Positions 1-9,322 of a stretch of DNA of 11,013 nucleotides are shown here, one piece after another. The position numbers were made by a program, and so were the translations under genes. Origin of the DNA: Sinorhizobium fredii USDA 257 (GTDB taxonomy: Bacteria; Pseudomonadota; Alphaproteobacteria; Rhizobiales; Rhizobiaceae); NCBI RefSeq assembly GCF_000265205.3, contig NT_187155.1:1-11013 (forward strand). Direction: 5' to 3'. A model generated the notes under the pieces. The model searched no databases. It saw only the letters and a program-made list of their open reading frames with translations, and was not told the origin of the DNA. Each line of letters opens with the position of its first letter. The stretch's first letter is position 1.

Positions 1-418
1 CTTTGCGTGGCGGGCACACCGGCCCGCGTGTAGGGCCAAGCTTTGTATGCCAGGCAGGGCGTCGTCGGTCAAGCGAATGCAAATTTACCCACGGCGATTT
101 GACACAGCACGCCGGCAACCGCGGAACGGTGATGACACTGTCACAGTATTTCAATGCTTTAGTTTGAATTGGCCGGCGGGCCGCGGGTTCATATCCCTTC
201 AAGGCGAAGGACCGGAGACATCCGGACTGAGCGGCATGCTGCCGGCTTCCAGTCTCAGGCGGATGGAGAGTTCGCGTTGCTGCCTTTGATCTGGACGCCC
301 GGGAAGCGGGAAGAACGGATTCTTGGTCCGTATGAATCCGAGCGTCTCAATTGGGGCCGGAAGCGGTCCGGCAAGTTTCGGAATAGCAACGAGAATGCCG
401 GACATTGCGTGAAACGCG
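1..418. other. No recognisable gene
   Basis: About 420 bases in which I recognise no protein family on either strand. Several overlapping open frames exist on both strands, but none has a convincing ribosome binding site or a familiar motif. The stretch lies just outside the probable end of an IS66-type element, so it may be the original neighbouring DNA or further mobile-element debris. A short T-arm-like string near 183-200 does not extend into a tRNA fold. Confidence 0.5.
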
Positions 419-553
419 GTAAGCGGTTAGCTGACGGCGTCCGACCTGAAGTTCCAGGGCATGAGGGCTTCGATTTCGGATGCTGGCCAGCCTTGAGCAA
501 TGCGGGTCAGGGTCTGCGAGAGCCAGTCGAGCGGATCGGCGCCATTCATTTTC
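419..553 (-). pseudogene. IS66-family transposase (TnpC) C-terminal remnant
   Basis: The minus-strand frame ending at the TAA at 427-429 encodes a tail that reads NGADPLDWLSQTLTRIAQGW followed by PASEIEALMPWNF. This matches the conserved end of IS66-type TnpC proteins, which typically finish with an N-G-x-(D/N)-P...LLPWN(F/W) pattern. Only about 40 codons survive. The frame is closed by an in-frame TAG a short way upstream, where a different repeat cluster begins. The sequence GTAAGCGG at 419-426, just past the stop, resembles the GTAAGCG termini typical of IS66 elements and is probably the outer end. The element was apparently cut by insertion of, or recombination with, the recombinase element next to it. 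Confidence 0.75.
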
Positions 554-560
554 CATGTTT

Positions 561-667
561 TATGCCGACCGTCGAACTATGCCGAGCACCTCTTCCAACA
601 TACCGGTTGAAACGCGCTTCTCTTGCCGTTTTGGTCGAAGACCAGTCGTTGGCACTCGGCATAGTTC
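561..667. repeat. TATGCCGA repeat cluster with 13-bp inverted repeat, probable end of the recombinase element
   Basis: The octamer TATGCCGA occurs at 561-568 and again at 578-585 in direct orientation, 17 bases apart. A third copy lies inverted at 656-663. The second and third copies are the cores of a perfect 13-bp inverted repeat, GAACTATGCCGAG at 574-586 and its complement at 655-667. The cluster sits immediately after the stop codon of the last recombinase and immediately before the IS66 remnant, which is where a terminal site for a tyrosine recombinase would be expected. Assignment as the element end is inference from position and symmetry. Confidence 0.55.
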
Positions 668-673
668 TCATGC

Positions 674-1674
674 TCAGAGGGCGTTCAGGAATTCCAGAAG
701 CCGGTCATTTGGTCGAAATCGCTTGGTCTTGGCGCCTTCGTACGGCTTCAGCTTTGCGAGTGCGGATTCCTTCAGTTCAAGATGTGCATGAAGATAGGTC
801 AGCGTCGTTTCCATCGCCTCATGGCCCAGCCACAGGGCAATGACCGAGCAATCGACGCCCGCCTGTAGCGGCTCCATGGCAGCGCTGTGCCGCAAGACAT
901 GGGGCGACACCCGCTTCGAGCGAAGGGAGACGCAGTGCTCGCGCGCTTTGGCGACATATTTGTTCAGCAGGGCCTGCACGCCGTCGGCGCTGAGGCTGCC
1001 ACCGTGCATATTCGGAAAGAGAGCCGTTGCGCCTCGCTTCCCTGGTTCCTTGAGCCAACGCCGGAGGGCTTGCTGTGCAACCTTGGTGAGCGGCGTACTT
1101 CGCTCTTTGCGGCCCTTGCCGACGCATTGCACATGCGCGCCCTGGCCCAGCATTACCGAGTCTCGGTCAAGATCGATGATCTCGGAGACCCGCAGCCCCG
1201 TTTGCGCGGCCAGCAATAGCAGAGTGTAATCGCGGCATCCCAGCCACGTGCTTCGATCCGTGCAGTCCAGGATCGCTCCAATCTCGGGCCTGGTTAGAAA
1301 CTGAAGCTGCCGCTTGTCACATCGCTTGCTGGGGATCGCGAGCACACGCTGAATGTGGGCGCTATGTGCCGGCTCCTGAACCCCGCATATCGGAAGAAAG
1401 ATCGAATGGCTGTGAGGCGGAGGTTCCGGGTCCTCACCGAGGCGGATCTCTTCGTCTCAAGATCCTCCAGGAATGCGCCGATGAAAGGAGCGTCCAAATC
1501 CCGCAGTGTCAACTGAGATGGGGATCTCCCAAGGCGCGTCTGTGCGAACGCAAACAGGAGCCTGAAGGTGTCGCGATAGGAGGCAATGGTGTTGGAACTT
1601 ACACCTCGATGCTTCATGAGCCGATCTGTGAACCACCGCTCGATCAGCACGGTCAGGTCGTTCGTGCGTCTCAT
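674..1674 (-). pseudogene. Tyrosine recombinase, third gene of a RIT-type trio (RitC/Y4rC-like), frameshifted
   Basis: This is a site-specific tyrosine recombinase of about 330 codons, similar in my recollection to Y4rC of Rhizobium NGR234. It begins at the ATG at 1674, which overlaps the stop of the upstream recombinase by 4 bases (ATGA). The N-terminal SAM-like DNA-binding domain is in the first frame (RGVSSNTIASYRDTFRLL and following). Around 1365-1372, after FRYAGF, the frame shifts by one base. The continuation (EPAHSAHIQRVLAIPSKR) then carries the catalytic domain with all signature residues: Arg in QTGLRVSEI, Lys in GKGRKER, His-x-x-Arg in HVLRHSAAM, His in LWLGHE and Tyr in TLTYLHA. 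The catalytic half is well conserved, so the shift may be recent. It could also be a sequencing error, although the neighbouring recombinase is broken too. Confidence 0.85.
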
Positions 1675-2584
1675 GACCGAATCTCCCAGCGCTTATCCAA
1701 TCGCCGTACGGCATGGTTCATCAGTTCCGGCGCGGCGGACAGGTACCAGTAGGTGTCGCGAACATTCGCATGGCCGAGGAAGGTCGAGAGAACCGGCAGC
1801 TCGCGTTCCACATCTTCGCCAGCGCGATGCCAGTTGATCAGGGTCTGGACGGCGAAACGGTGACGAAGATCATGAATCCGTGGGCCATCGCGATTCCCCT
1901 CCTGCCGTAATCCGATTTGCCGGGAAAGTCGCCAGAACACGCGGTGCACGTATTGATGCAGCAATCTGCCGCCCTGTTCGGCGACGAAGAAATAGGGACT
2001 GCGCGGCGTACCAAGGTGTGCATCGCGTCGGACGGCATAGTCTGAAAGGACAGCGATTGTCGTGGCGTGCAGCGGGACCAGCCGTGACTTGCCGAACTTT
2101 GTCTCTCGGATAGTAAGGACGCCCTGGTCGAGATCGACGTCGGCCCGGAGCAGGCCGAGCGCTTCGGAATGGCGCAGTCCGGCCACCGCTATCAGTCCGA
2201 ACCGGCAGTGATTCCAGCGTCGAGGGCCGGCGGCAGCGAAAGTGCTGCCGCCACAAGCGCCTGAATCTCGATCTCGCTATAGATGTAGGGCTTTGTCCGC
2301 CGTGCCGGCGGCACAGCGTCGCTTGGTGGCACTTCCGTCAGAGGATCGAAATGAGTGAGGTGCTAGGCAAAGCAGCGCACATCAGCCAGGCGGATGGACC
2401 AACTCGGCTGTCGGCCCATCAACGTCACCCATTCCATCGCCAGATCAGTCGTGATGGTATCGGCGCCGCGGGCTTCCATGAAGGTGACGAATGACGACAA
2501 CCGTCGTGCCGGACCGTCGTATTTGTATCCCAGCCCTTGGCGCATGCCGACATAGCGCTTGAGCGTTGTGCGAAGCCGGCTCAT
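1671..2584 (-). pseudogene. Tyrosine recombinase, second gene of a RIT-type trio (RitB/Y4rB-like), nonsense and frameshift
   Basis: This is a tyrosine recombinase of about 305 codons, resembling Y4rB of NGR234. It starts at the ATG at 2584 with a good upstream GGGAGG, and overlaps the stop of a first recombinase stump by ATGA. The N-terminal part (RYVGMRQGLGYKYDG) stops at a TAG at 2363-2365, where a glutamine codon (CAG) is expected; the frame then continues sensibly with HLTHFDPLTEVPP. A second lesion, a frameshift near 2215-2225, separates LPPALDA from FGLIAVAGLRHSEALGL. Downstream the catalytic domain is complete: GLRHSE (Arg), KFGKSRLVP (Lys), HDLRHRF (His, Arg), FLGHANVRD (His) and DTYWYLS (Tyr). 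Two independent lesions make this a true pseudogene. Confidence 0.88.
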
Positions 2585-2632
2585 TGGACACCTCCCGGCC
2601 AGGGTAGGCTCAGTTCACGCAGCTTCTCAATA
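2581..2632 (-). pseudogene. C-terminal stump of the first recombinase of the trio (RitA-like)
   Basis: Directly upstream of the second recombinase, a minus-strand frame ends in IEKLRELSLPWPGGVQ and stops at TGA 2581-2583. That stop overlaps the next ATG as ATGA, the same arrangement as between the second and third recombinases. A recombinase-in-trio element has exactly such a first gene. Here only about 16 codons remain before the sequence runs into the 107-bp inverted-repeat element at 2633. The call rests on overlap geometry and position, because the stump is too short for a firm family match. Confidence 0.45.
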
Positions 2633-2739
2633 GGTACTGTCACATTGATTGAGCGGTGGTTCTTGTAGGTCGGTGCACTCACGGTCATGGGTGCGCTGCT
2701 ACCTCAATTTCCTTACCGCTCAATCAATGTGACAGTACC
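2633..2739. mobile_element. 107-bp element with perfect 25-bp terminal inverted repeats (MITE-like)
   Basis: Bases 2633-2657 and 2715-2739 are perfect reverse complements over 25 bases, starting GGTACTGTCACATTGATTGA. They are separated by 57 bases with no meaningful coding content. The size and symmetry fit a miniature inverted-repeat element or the collapsed remnant of an insertion sequence. It lies between a truncated transposase and the stump of the first recombinase. I see no clear target-site duplication: the flanks are CTCAATA on the left and CGTCTAG on the right. I cannot assign the repeat to a particular IS family. A strong RNA hairpin would form if it were transcribed. Confidence 0.8.
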
Positions 2740-2740
2740 C

Positions 2741-2865
2741 GTCTAGCCGCACTAGCGCTTCATTGACCATCAGCCGGATCGGGCGCAGTGGATGATCGGC
2801 TGGCACGAAATCCTCCAACCGCTCATCGTGAACAGCTGCTCCATGAACACATCGCTCCTGCGCAT
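2741..2865 (-). pseudogene. N-terminal fragment of an IS1182/IS5-like DDE transposase, frameshifted
   Basis: From the ATG at 2865, preceded by GAGGGG, the frame reads MRRSDVFMEQLFT. After a one-base shift it continues DERLEDFVPADHPLRPIRLM and VNEALVRLD. The string VPADHPLR-IR-VNEAL is the typical beginning of IS1182/IS5-type transposases, which normally run to several hundred residues. Here only about 40 codons remain before the gene is cut off at the inverted-repeat element ending at 2739. There is no DDE catalytic region in the window, so this is a dead remnant. The exact IS cannot be named from so short a piece. Confidence 0.7.
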
Positions 2866-2929
2866 CGAACCCCTCGCCAAGGGGATCGGTAGTCTATCTT
2901 TGGCGTAGGTATTTCAGCAGTCTGCTAGG

Positions 2930-2951
2930 CGCCCGCCGCCACGTGCGGGCG
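2930..2951 (-). terminator. GC-rich hairpin after idi, possible terminator
   Basis: Just downstream of the idi stop, the minus strand has CGCCCGC and GCGGGCG around an 8-base loop, a 7-bp all-GC stem. It is not followed by a T-run, so it would be an imperfect intrinsic terminator. It may simply be GC-rich sequence. It is the only stem I find at the end of the operon. Confidence 0.3.
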
Positions 2952-2960
2952 ACGCCGGCA

Positions 2961-4010
2961 TCAACCGGCGGGCAGATGTGCCGAGGGCAACAAGCGCGCC
3001 TGACGTAACGCCGCCAGATCAGCCGAGCCGGTGCAGAAGCAGGCGACGGCCAACTGGCGGATGACGATCTCGAAATGTGAGACAACCGCCTCGGTGGACA
3101 CCGTCGCCGCGCCCAGCACGCCGGCCGCCTGCCCAGCGATGTCCGCGCCCAGGCGGATGGCCTTGGCCACGTCGACGCCGTCGCGGATCCCGCCCGACGC
3201 GATCAGCTTCACCGTTGGCAGCGCCCGACGTACCGCCTGCACGCTGGCCGGGGTCGGAATCCCCCAATCAGCGAACGCCATCGCCACGGTACGGTCGGCG
3301 GCATCGCGGGCGCGCTCGCCCTCCACCGCGGCCCAACTGGTGCCGCCGGCGCCGGCGACATCGATTACCGCCACGCCCGCCTCGACGAGCGCACAGGCCA
3401 CCGAGGCGGACAGGCCCGACCCCACTTCCTTAGCCACGATCGGCACGCCCACGCTGCGCGCGGCGCGAGCGATCTGCGCCAGGACGCCGCGCCAGTCGCG
3501 GTCGCCCTCCGGCTGTACCGCTTCCTGCAGCGGATTGAGATGGATGATGAGTCCATCGGCCTCCAGCGCATCCACCGCCCGGCGCGCCAGGTCCAGGCCG
3601 TCGGCCTCGCGAAGTTGCGCGGCGCCGATATTGGCCAGCAAGGGAATGTCTGGGGCCAGGCGGCGCAGCGCGCGCGTCAGCCCCTGGGAGTTGCGGGATT
3701 GCAGGCTCAAGCGCTGCGAACCGACGCACATGGCGATCCCCAAGTCTTGCGCTGCCTCGCTCAGATGCCGGTTGATGGCCTCGGCGCGTGGCATGCCGCC
3801 GGTCATGGAGCTGATCAGCAGCGGCGCGCGCATGGTCTTGCCCAGCAGCGAGGCGCGCAGGTCGATCTGCGTCAGCTCCAACTCGGGCAATGCGCAGTGT
3901 TCGAAACGGATGTACTCCCAGCCGGCGGCGACCGTGGCCGGCGCCGTTCGCCGATCCAGCACGATGTCCAGATGGTCGTCCTTGCGCCGGCTCAGGGCGG
4001 TGTCGCTCAT
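2961..4010 (-). CDS. idi: Type II (FMN-dependent) isopentenyl-diphosphate delta-isomerase
   Basis: This 349-residue cytosolic enzyme interconverts IPP and DMAPP, the building blocks used by the GGPP synthase upstream. The length is normal for the type II (Fni) family. Visible family motifs in order are the N-terminal RKDDHLD (9-15), SMTGG (68-72), the HLNPLQE metal/substrate segment (157-163), KEVGSG (194-199), AGGTSW (221-226), and the FMN-phosphate loops SGGIRDG (272-278) and GADIAGQA. The start at 4010 is preceded by GGAG at 5-base spacing. A longer in-frame start at 4109 lacks support and would overlap ks. It is the last gene of the operon, 85 bases after ks. An idi gene is found in only some GA operons; it would raise the DMAPP pool for diterpenoid synthesis. 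The reading frame appears intact. Confidence 0.95.
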   Translation of the reverse strand: MSDTALSRRKDDHLDIVLDRRTAPATVAAGWEYIRFEHCALPELELTQIDLRASLLGKTMRAPLLISSMTGGMPRAEAINRHLSEAAQDLGIAMCVGSQRLSLQSRNSQGLTRALRRLAPDIPLLANIGAAQLREADGLDLARRAVDALEADGLIIHLNPLQEAVQPEGDRDWRGVLAQIARAARSVGVPIVAKEVGSGLSASVACALVEAGVAVIDVAGAGGTSWAAVEGERARDAADRTVAMAFADWGIPTPASVQAVRRALPTVKLIASGGIRDGVDVAKAIRLGADIAGQAAGVLGAATVSTEAVVSHFEIVIRQLAVACFCTGSADLAALRQARLLPSAHLPAG

Positions 4011-4095
4011 GCTCGCTCCATCCGTCGCATCGGGCGACGGCGTTGCGTCGGATCGGACCGACGGCAGCGCGCACACGCCGCCGCCTCCCGCGCAT

Positions 4096-6541
<2,446 letters not shown>

Positions 6542-6545
<4 letters not shown>

Positions 6546-6667
6546 GCGGAATGTTCCTTCTGCAGACGGTTGACGAGAACCAGGATCGGGCAGTCGCCGC
6601 GAACTCGGACACAGTGCTGCATGCACCGCTGCCGCTGGTCGATCCAGCGGCACACGGGCGACTCCAT
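6542..6667 (-). CDS. Possible 41-residue cysteine-rich small protein between ggps and cps
   Basis: In the 135-base gap between ggps and cps, an ATG at 6667 opens a 41-residue frame (MESPVCRWIDQRQRCMQHCV and onward to LQKEHSA) with four cysteines. Its TGA overlaps the GTG start of cps (GTGA), which would suit translational coupling. Against it, I see no Shine-Dalgarno sequence before its ATG and know no homologous family. I cannot say what it does, and it may be only a GC-rich chance frame through which ribosomes could reach cps. Confidence 0.25.
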
Positions 6668-6680
6668 GCGGACGGCGCGC

Positions 6681-7661
6681 TTATGCGCATGGCGCGTGCT
6701 TGAACAGATACGCGTTGGCCCGCTGCAGCATCTGCGCCATGCGTTCCGCACGCGGCCCCAGCGGGGCGATGGCCTCCCCGGCGTCGCGCAACAGATCCAG
6801 CGCGAACTGGCGCGCTGCCTGCAGCCCCATGATCGACGCGCAGGTCGGCTTCTGCCCCGCCGCGTCCTTGCCGGGGGTCTTGCCCAGCGTCGCGGTATCC
6901 GCAGTCGCGTCGAGAATGTCGTCGACCACCTGCAACGCCAGGCCGAAACAGGCGCTGTAGCGATCGAGCGCACAGTACAGCGCAGCGTGCGCGGCATCCT
7001 CCGCGATGGCGCATAGCGCGCCCATGCGAACGGATGCGCGCACTAGCGCTCCGCACTTCATCCGGTGCATTGCCACGATCCTGTCCAGCTCGACGTGCTT
7101 TCCGACCAGCGACAGATCCATGGCCTGCCCGCCTGCGGCACCCTCGGCGGACACCGCCCGCGCCAGTTCGCGCACGAGCGCGATACGGTTGTCGCCCGGC
7201 GCATCCAGGCTCGCCAGGGTGAGGAAGGCGTGCGCCTGCAGCGCATCGCCGACCAGGATCGCAGTGGCTTCGCCGAACCTGACGTGCACGGTCGGAAGGC
7301 CGCGGCGAAGCACGTCGTCGTCCATCGCGGGCAGGTCGTCGTGGACCAGGGTACAGGCGTGCATCATCTCGATGGCAGCGCCGACGTCGTCGAGCATGTG
7401 CGCCGGCGTGTCGGCCAGTGCGCCGGCAGCCAGACAGAGCAATGCGCGGGTGCGCTTCCCGCCATGCAAGGTGGCGTAGCGCATCGCCGCCATCAGCTCG
7501 GTCTCACCGTCGTCTTCGGCGCAGAGAAGACGCGCTAGCGCCTGTTCGACCCGCTTTGCGCCGTCCTGCATCCAGATCTCCGGCAGCAGCCTGCCGGATG
7601 CGCCGCCGCCGAGCGCGGAAACGCCAGTTCGGTCGTCGTGTAGCGTGGAATCGGTCTGCAT
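6681..7661 (-). CDS. ggps: Geranylgeranyl diphosphate synthase
   Basis: This 326-residue trans-isoprenyl diphosphate synthase makes GGPP from IPP and allylic primers for CPS. The motifs are GGKRTR (67-72); the first aspartate-rich motif DDLPAMD (108-114), the bacterial DDx4D form; the GGQAMD segment near 177-182; and the second motif DDILD (247-251). I take the ATG at 7661 as the start because AAGGA lies 10 bases before it and only 1 base before the ATG at 7670; the latter would add MNN. The gene is preceded by truncated CYP117, whose altered frame runs without a stop into this gene. A CYP117-GGPS fusion could therefore be made alongside the free enzyme. The GGPS domain itself looks complete. 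Confidence 0.95.
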   Translation of the reverse strand: MQTDSTLHDDRTGVSALGGGASGRLLPEIWMQDGAKRVEQALARLLCAEDDGETELMAAMRYATLHGGKRTRALLCLAAGALADTPAHMLDDVGAAIEMMHACTLVHDDLPAMDDDVLRRGLPTVHVRFGEATAILVGDALQAHAFLTLASLDAPGDNRIALVRELARAVSAEGAAGGQAMDLSLVGKHVELDRIVAMHRMKCGALVRASVRMGALCAIAEDAAHAALYCALDRYSACFGLALQVVDDILDATADTATLGKTPGKDAAGQKPTCASIMGLQAARQFALDLLRDAGEAIAPLGPRAERMAQMLQRANAYLFKHAPCA

Positions 7662-7770
7662 GTTGTTCATGTCCTTGTACCTGACAGGAGACGGCCACGG
7701 CGAGCGGCGATCCGCCGCGGCCGGCGCCGCTGCCTCGCCACACGGGGCATGCGATGCCAGCTCATGAGAT

Positions 7771-8801
7771 ATGGGTGCCGCGGGAATGCGCCGTTGGCCG
7801 AGTTGCAATTCCTGCAGCGCGCGACGCGGCAGGAGCGTGATTGCCGGATGCACGCGCAGCGTCTCGCGGAATAGCGCCTCGGCGACCGGACACTGCGCCA
7901 GGTCCTCGTGCCGGGTCGGCGCCGCGCCCACGCGTTGCGCCTCCTCGACCAGGGCGTCCCACAGCACAGGCTGCCGCGCCAGCTCGATCACCATCCAGGC
8001 CATCGTCGAGGCGGTGGTGTCGTGACCAGCAAGCAGCAGCAAGCGGATATTGGCGACCAGGACGTCATCGGAGAGCGCATCGTCGCTGCGATCGAAGGCG
8101 CTCACCATGTCGTTGATCAACCCGGTGCGCGCGGCATGCGCGCGCGCGTCGCGGACGAACTGGCGCAACCGCGCATCGATCCAGTCGCGGGCGGCGCGGC
8201 CGCGCCGCAAGGGCAGTCCGGGCAGGTCGACCGGGGGCGCGACGATCAACTGCAGCAGTTGCCGGTACTTGCGATGCCATCCCGGCAGGTCCTGCGCTGG
8301 GATTCCCATGAGGCGGAAGATGAGCTTGAGCATCAGGTCGCCGGTTTCGCGCAGGATGGCTACGTCGCCGCGGTCGCGCCACGCCTGCACCCGCGCCCGG
8401 ATGACGGGCGCGAACAGGGCGCCGATGCCGGCCTGGGTCAGCCCCTTGGGCAGGAGCGCCGCCTTGATTGCATCGCGCGCCTGCCGGTGCGCGCCGCCGT
8501 CCTGGGCGACCAACGTTCCGCCAAGTAATTCGGGCGCGATCTCTTCGATCAGCGCCGAGGACACATCCTTGTGCCGGAGTAGTGCGAACGCATCTGGATC
8601 CACGCAGGTCATCAGGTGTCCGGCAGGCCCGAAATCCAGCCAGAAGTGGCTGCCCAGCGTCCGTTCCGCGCGCCGCAGCAGGCGCGGCAGGTCGCAGACG
8701 ATGGCGGGAAGATGCCCGACCAGGGGGAAAGCGCCGGGCACGACCGGGATGTCGTACCGCAGCCGGTGCCGACGGTCCAGCGGGTTGAGCAGCATGTCCA
8801 T
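7771..8801 (-). pseudogene. cyp117: CYP117 (ent-kaurene oxidase) truncated before the haem-binding loop
   Basis: CYP117 oxidises ent-kaurene to ent-kaurenoic acid. The ATG at 8801 overlaps the old SDR stop (TGATG). About 341 residues are recognisable, closely resembling the Bradyrhizobium protein. They include the I-helix oxygen-binding motif AGHDTT (258-263) and the ExxR pair in ETLR (313-316). After QRRIPA (336-341) family similarity ends. The expected meander and the FxxGxxxC cysteine loop, roughly 100 residues, are missing. A one-base loss (GCGGGC expected, GCGGC seen near 7780) followed by deletion leads into about 36 unrelated residues, and the frame then enters ggps. Without the cysteine ligand the protein cannot bind haem normally, so the step should be lost. 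A misassembly is possible and cannot be excluded here. Confidence 0.9.
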
Positions 8802-9026
8802 CAGCAGCGCCCCGCTTCGGCGGTGTCGCCGGCAGCCCGCGCGGCGCGGCTGTTGCCACCGTCGGCGTACGTCGGGACATGCGCCAGCATGCCGCCGTCG
8901 ATGCACACGACCTGGCCGGTGATGAACGCAGCATCGTCGGAGAGCAGGAAGGCCACCAGCGCGGCCACGTCCCTTGCCGATGCCGGCGCCGGTCACCACG
9001 GCCACTTTGCCTTCAAACCGTCCCAT
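8801..9026 (-). pseudogene. sdr: GA-operon short-chain dehydrogenase/reductase, large internal deletion
   Basis: In GA operons this gene encodes an NAD(P)-dependent SDR, usually 250-280 residues, that acts around GA12-aldehyde/GA12. Here only the two ends remain. The start has a strong AGGAGG six bases before the ATG at 9026 and encodes MGRFEGKVAVVTGAGIGKG. The end, in another frame from 8971, encodes DVAALVAFLLSDDAAFITGQ and VVCIDGGMLAHVPTYADGG and stops at 8801-8803. About 0.6 kb is missing between them, including the whole catalytic Ser-Tyr-Lys region, and the junction is out of frame. The nucleotide-binding motif is also short: TGAGIG where TGxxxGIG is expected, consistent with loss of 6 bases in the GGCGCC repeats. 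Translation from this start reads on in frame into CYP117. Confidence 0.88.
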
Positions 9027-9321
9027 CGTGTCCTCCTGGATTGCGTTGGTCTTTCGCGGCATGCCGCTCAGCCTCCGCCGGAGAAGGCGCAGGGTCCGCG
9101 CTGGCGCGCTCGCCATCGCCAGTGTCGCTTTCGATGACCCGGATGGCGGCGACCGGGCACTGGCTGGCCGCGAGCAGCACGGCGGCGTGCAGCGCCTGCG
9201 GGACCGTCGCCACGCACACTTCGGCCACGCCGTCCGGTTTGCGCTGGCGAAAGGTGCCCGGCAGCGTCAGCACGCACTGCCCGGTGGTTCCGCACAGATC
9301 CTGGTCGACCACGACGCGCAT
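9013..9321 (-). CDS. fd: [3Fe-4S] ferredoxin of the GA operon
   Basis: This is a 102-residue small ferredoxin that donates electrons to the operon's P450s. In studied rhizobia it is particularly linked to CYP114, the enzyme that oxidises ent-kaurenoic acid with ring contraction. The cluster ligands are visible as Cys10 and Cys16 (DLCGTTGQC) and Cys55 (SQCPVAAI). This is the C-x5-C...CP pattern of single [3Fe-4S] P450 ferredoxins. Residues beyond about 64 form a charged, Ala/Pro-rich tail of nearly 40 residues that I recall as normal for this family. The ATG at 9321 starts one base after the CYP114 stop (TGAGATG), and the end overlaps the SDR start by 14 bases, so it is tightly packed in the operon. 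The gene looks intact. Confidence 0.93.
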   Translation of the reverse strand: MRVVVDQDLCGTTGQCVLTLPGTFRQRKPDGVAEVCVATVPQALHAAVLLAASQCPVAAIRVIESDTGDGERASADPAPSPAEAERHAAKDQRNPGGHDGTV

Positions 9322-9322
9322 C

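Noticed and set aside
135..150. ACTGTCACA resembling the start of the 25-bp repeat at 2633
   Set aside because: Only nine bases match, with no further similarity, so it is not a convincing third copy.
180..200. T-arm-like string suggesting a tRNA
   Set aside because: The flanking bases do not form acceptor, anticodon or D arms, and no CCA end follows.
6681..9116. A single 811-residue protein starting at 9116
   Set aside because: The first part lies out of frame inside ferredoxin without a ribosome site. The meaningful fused frame starts at the SDR ATG at 9026.
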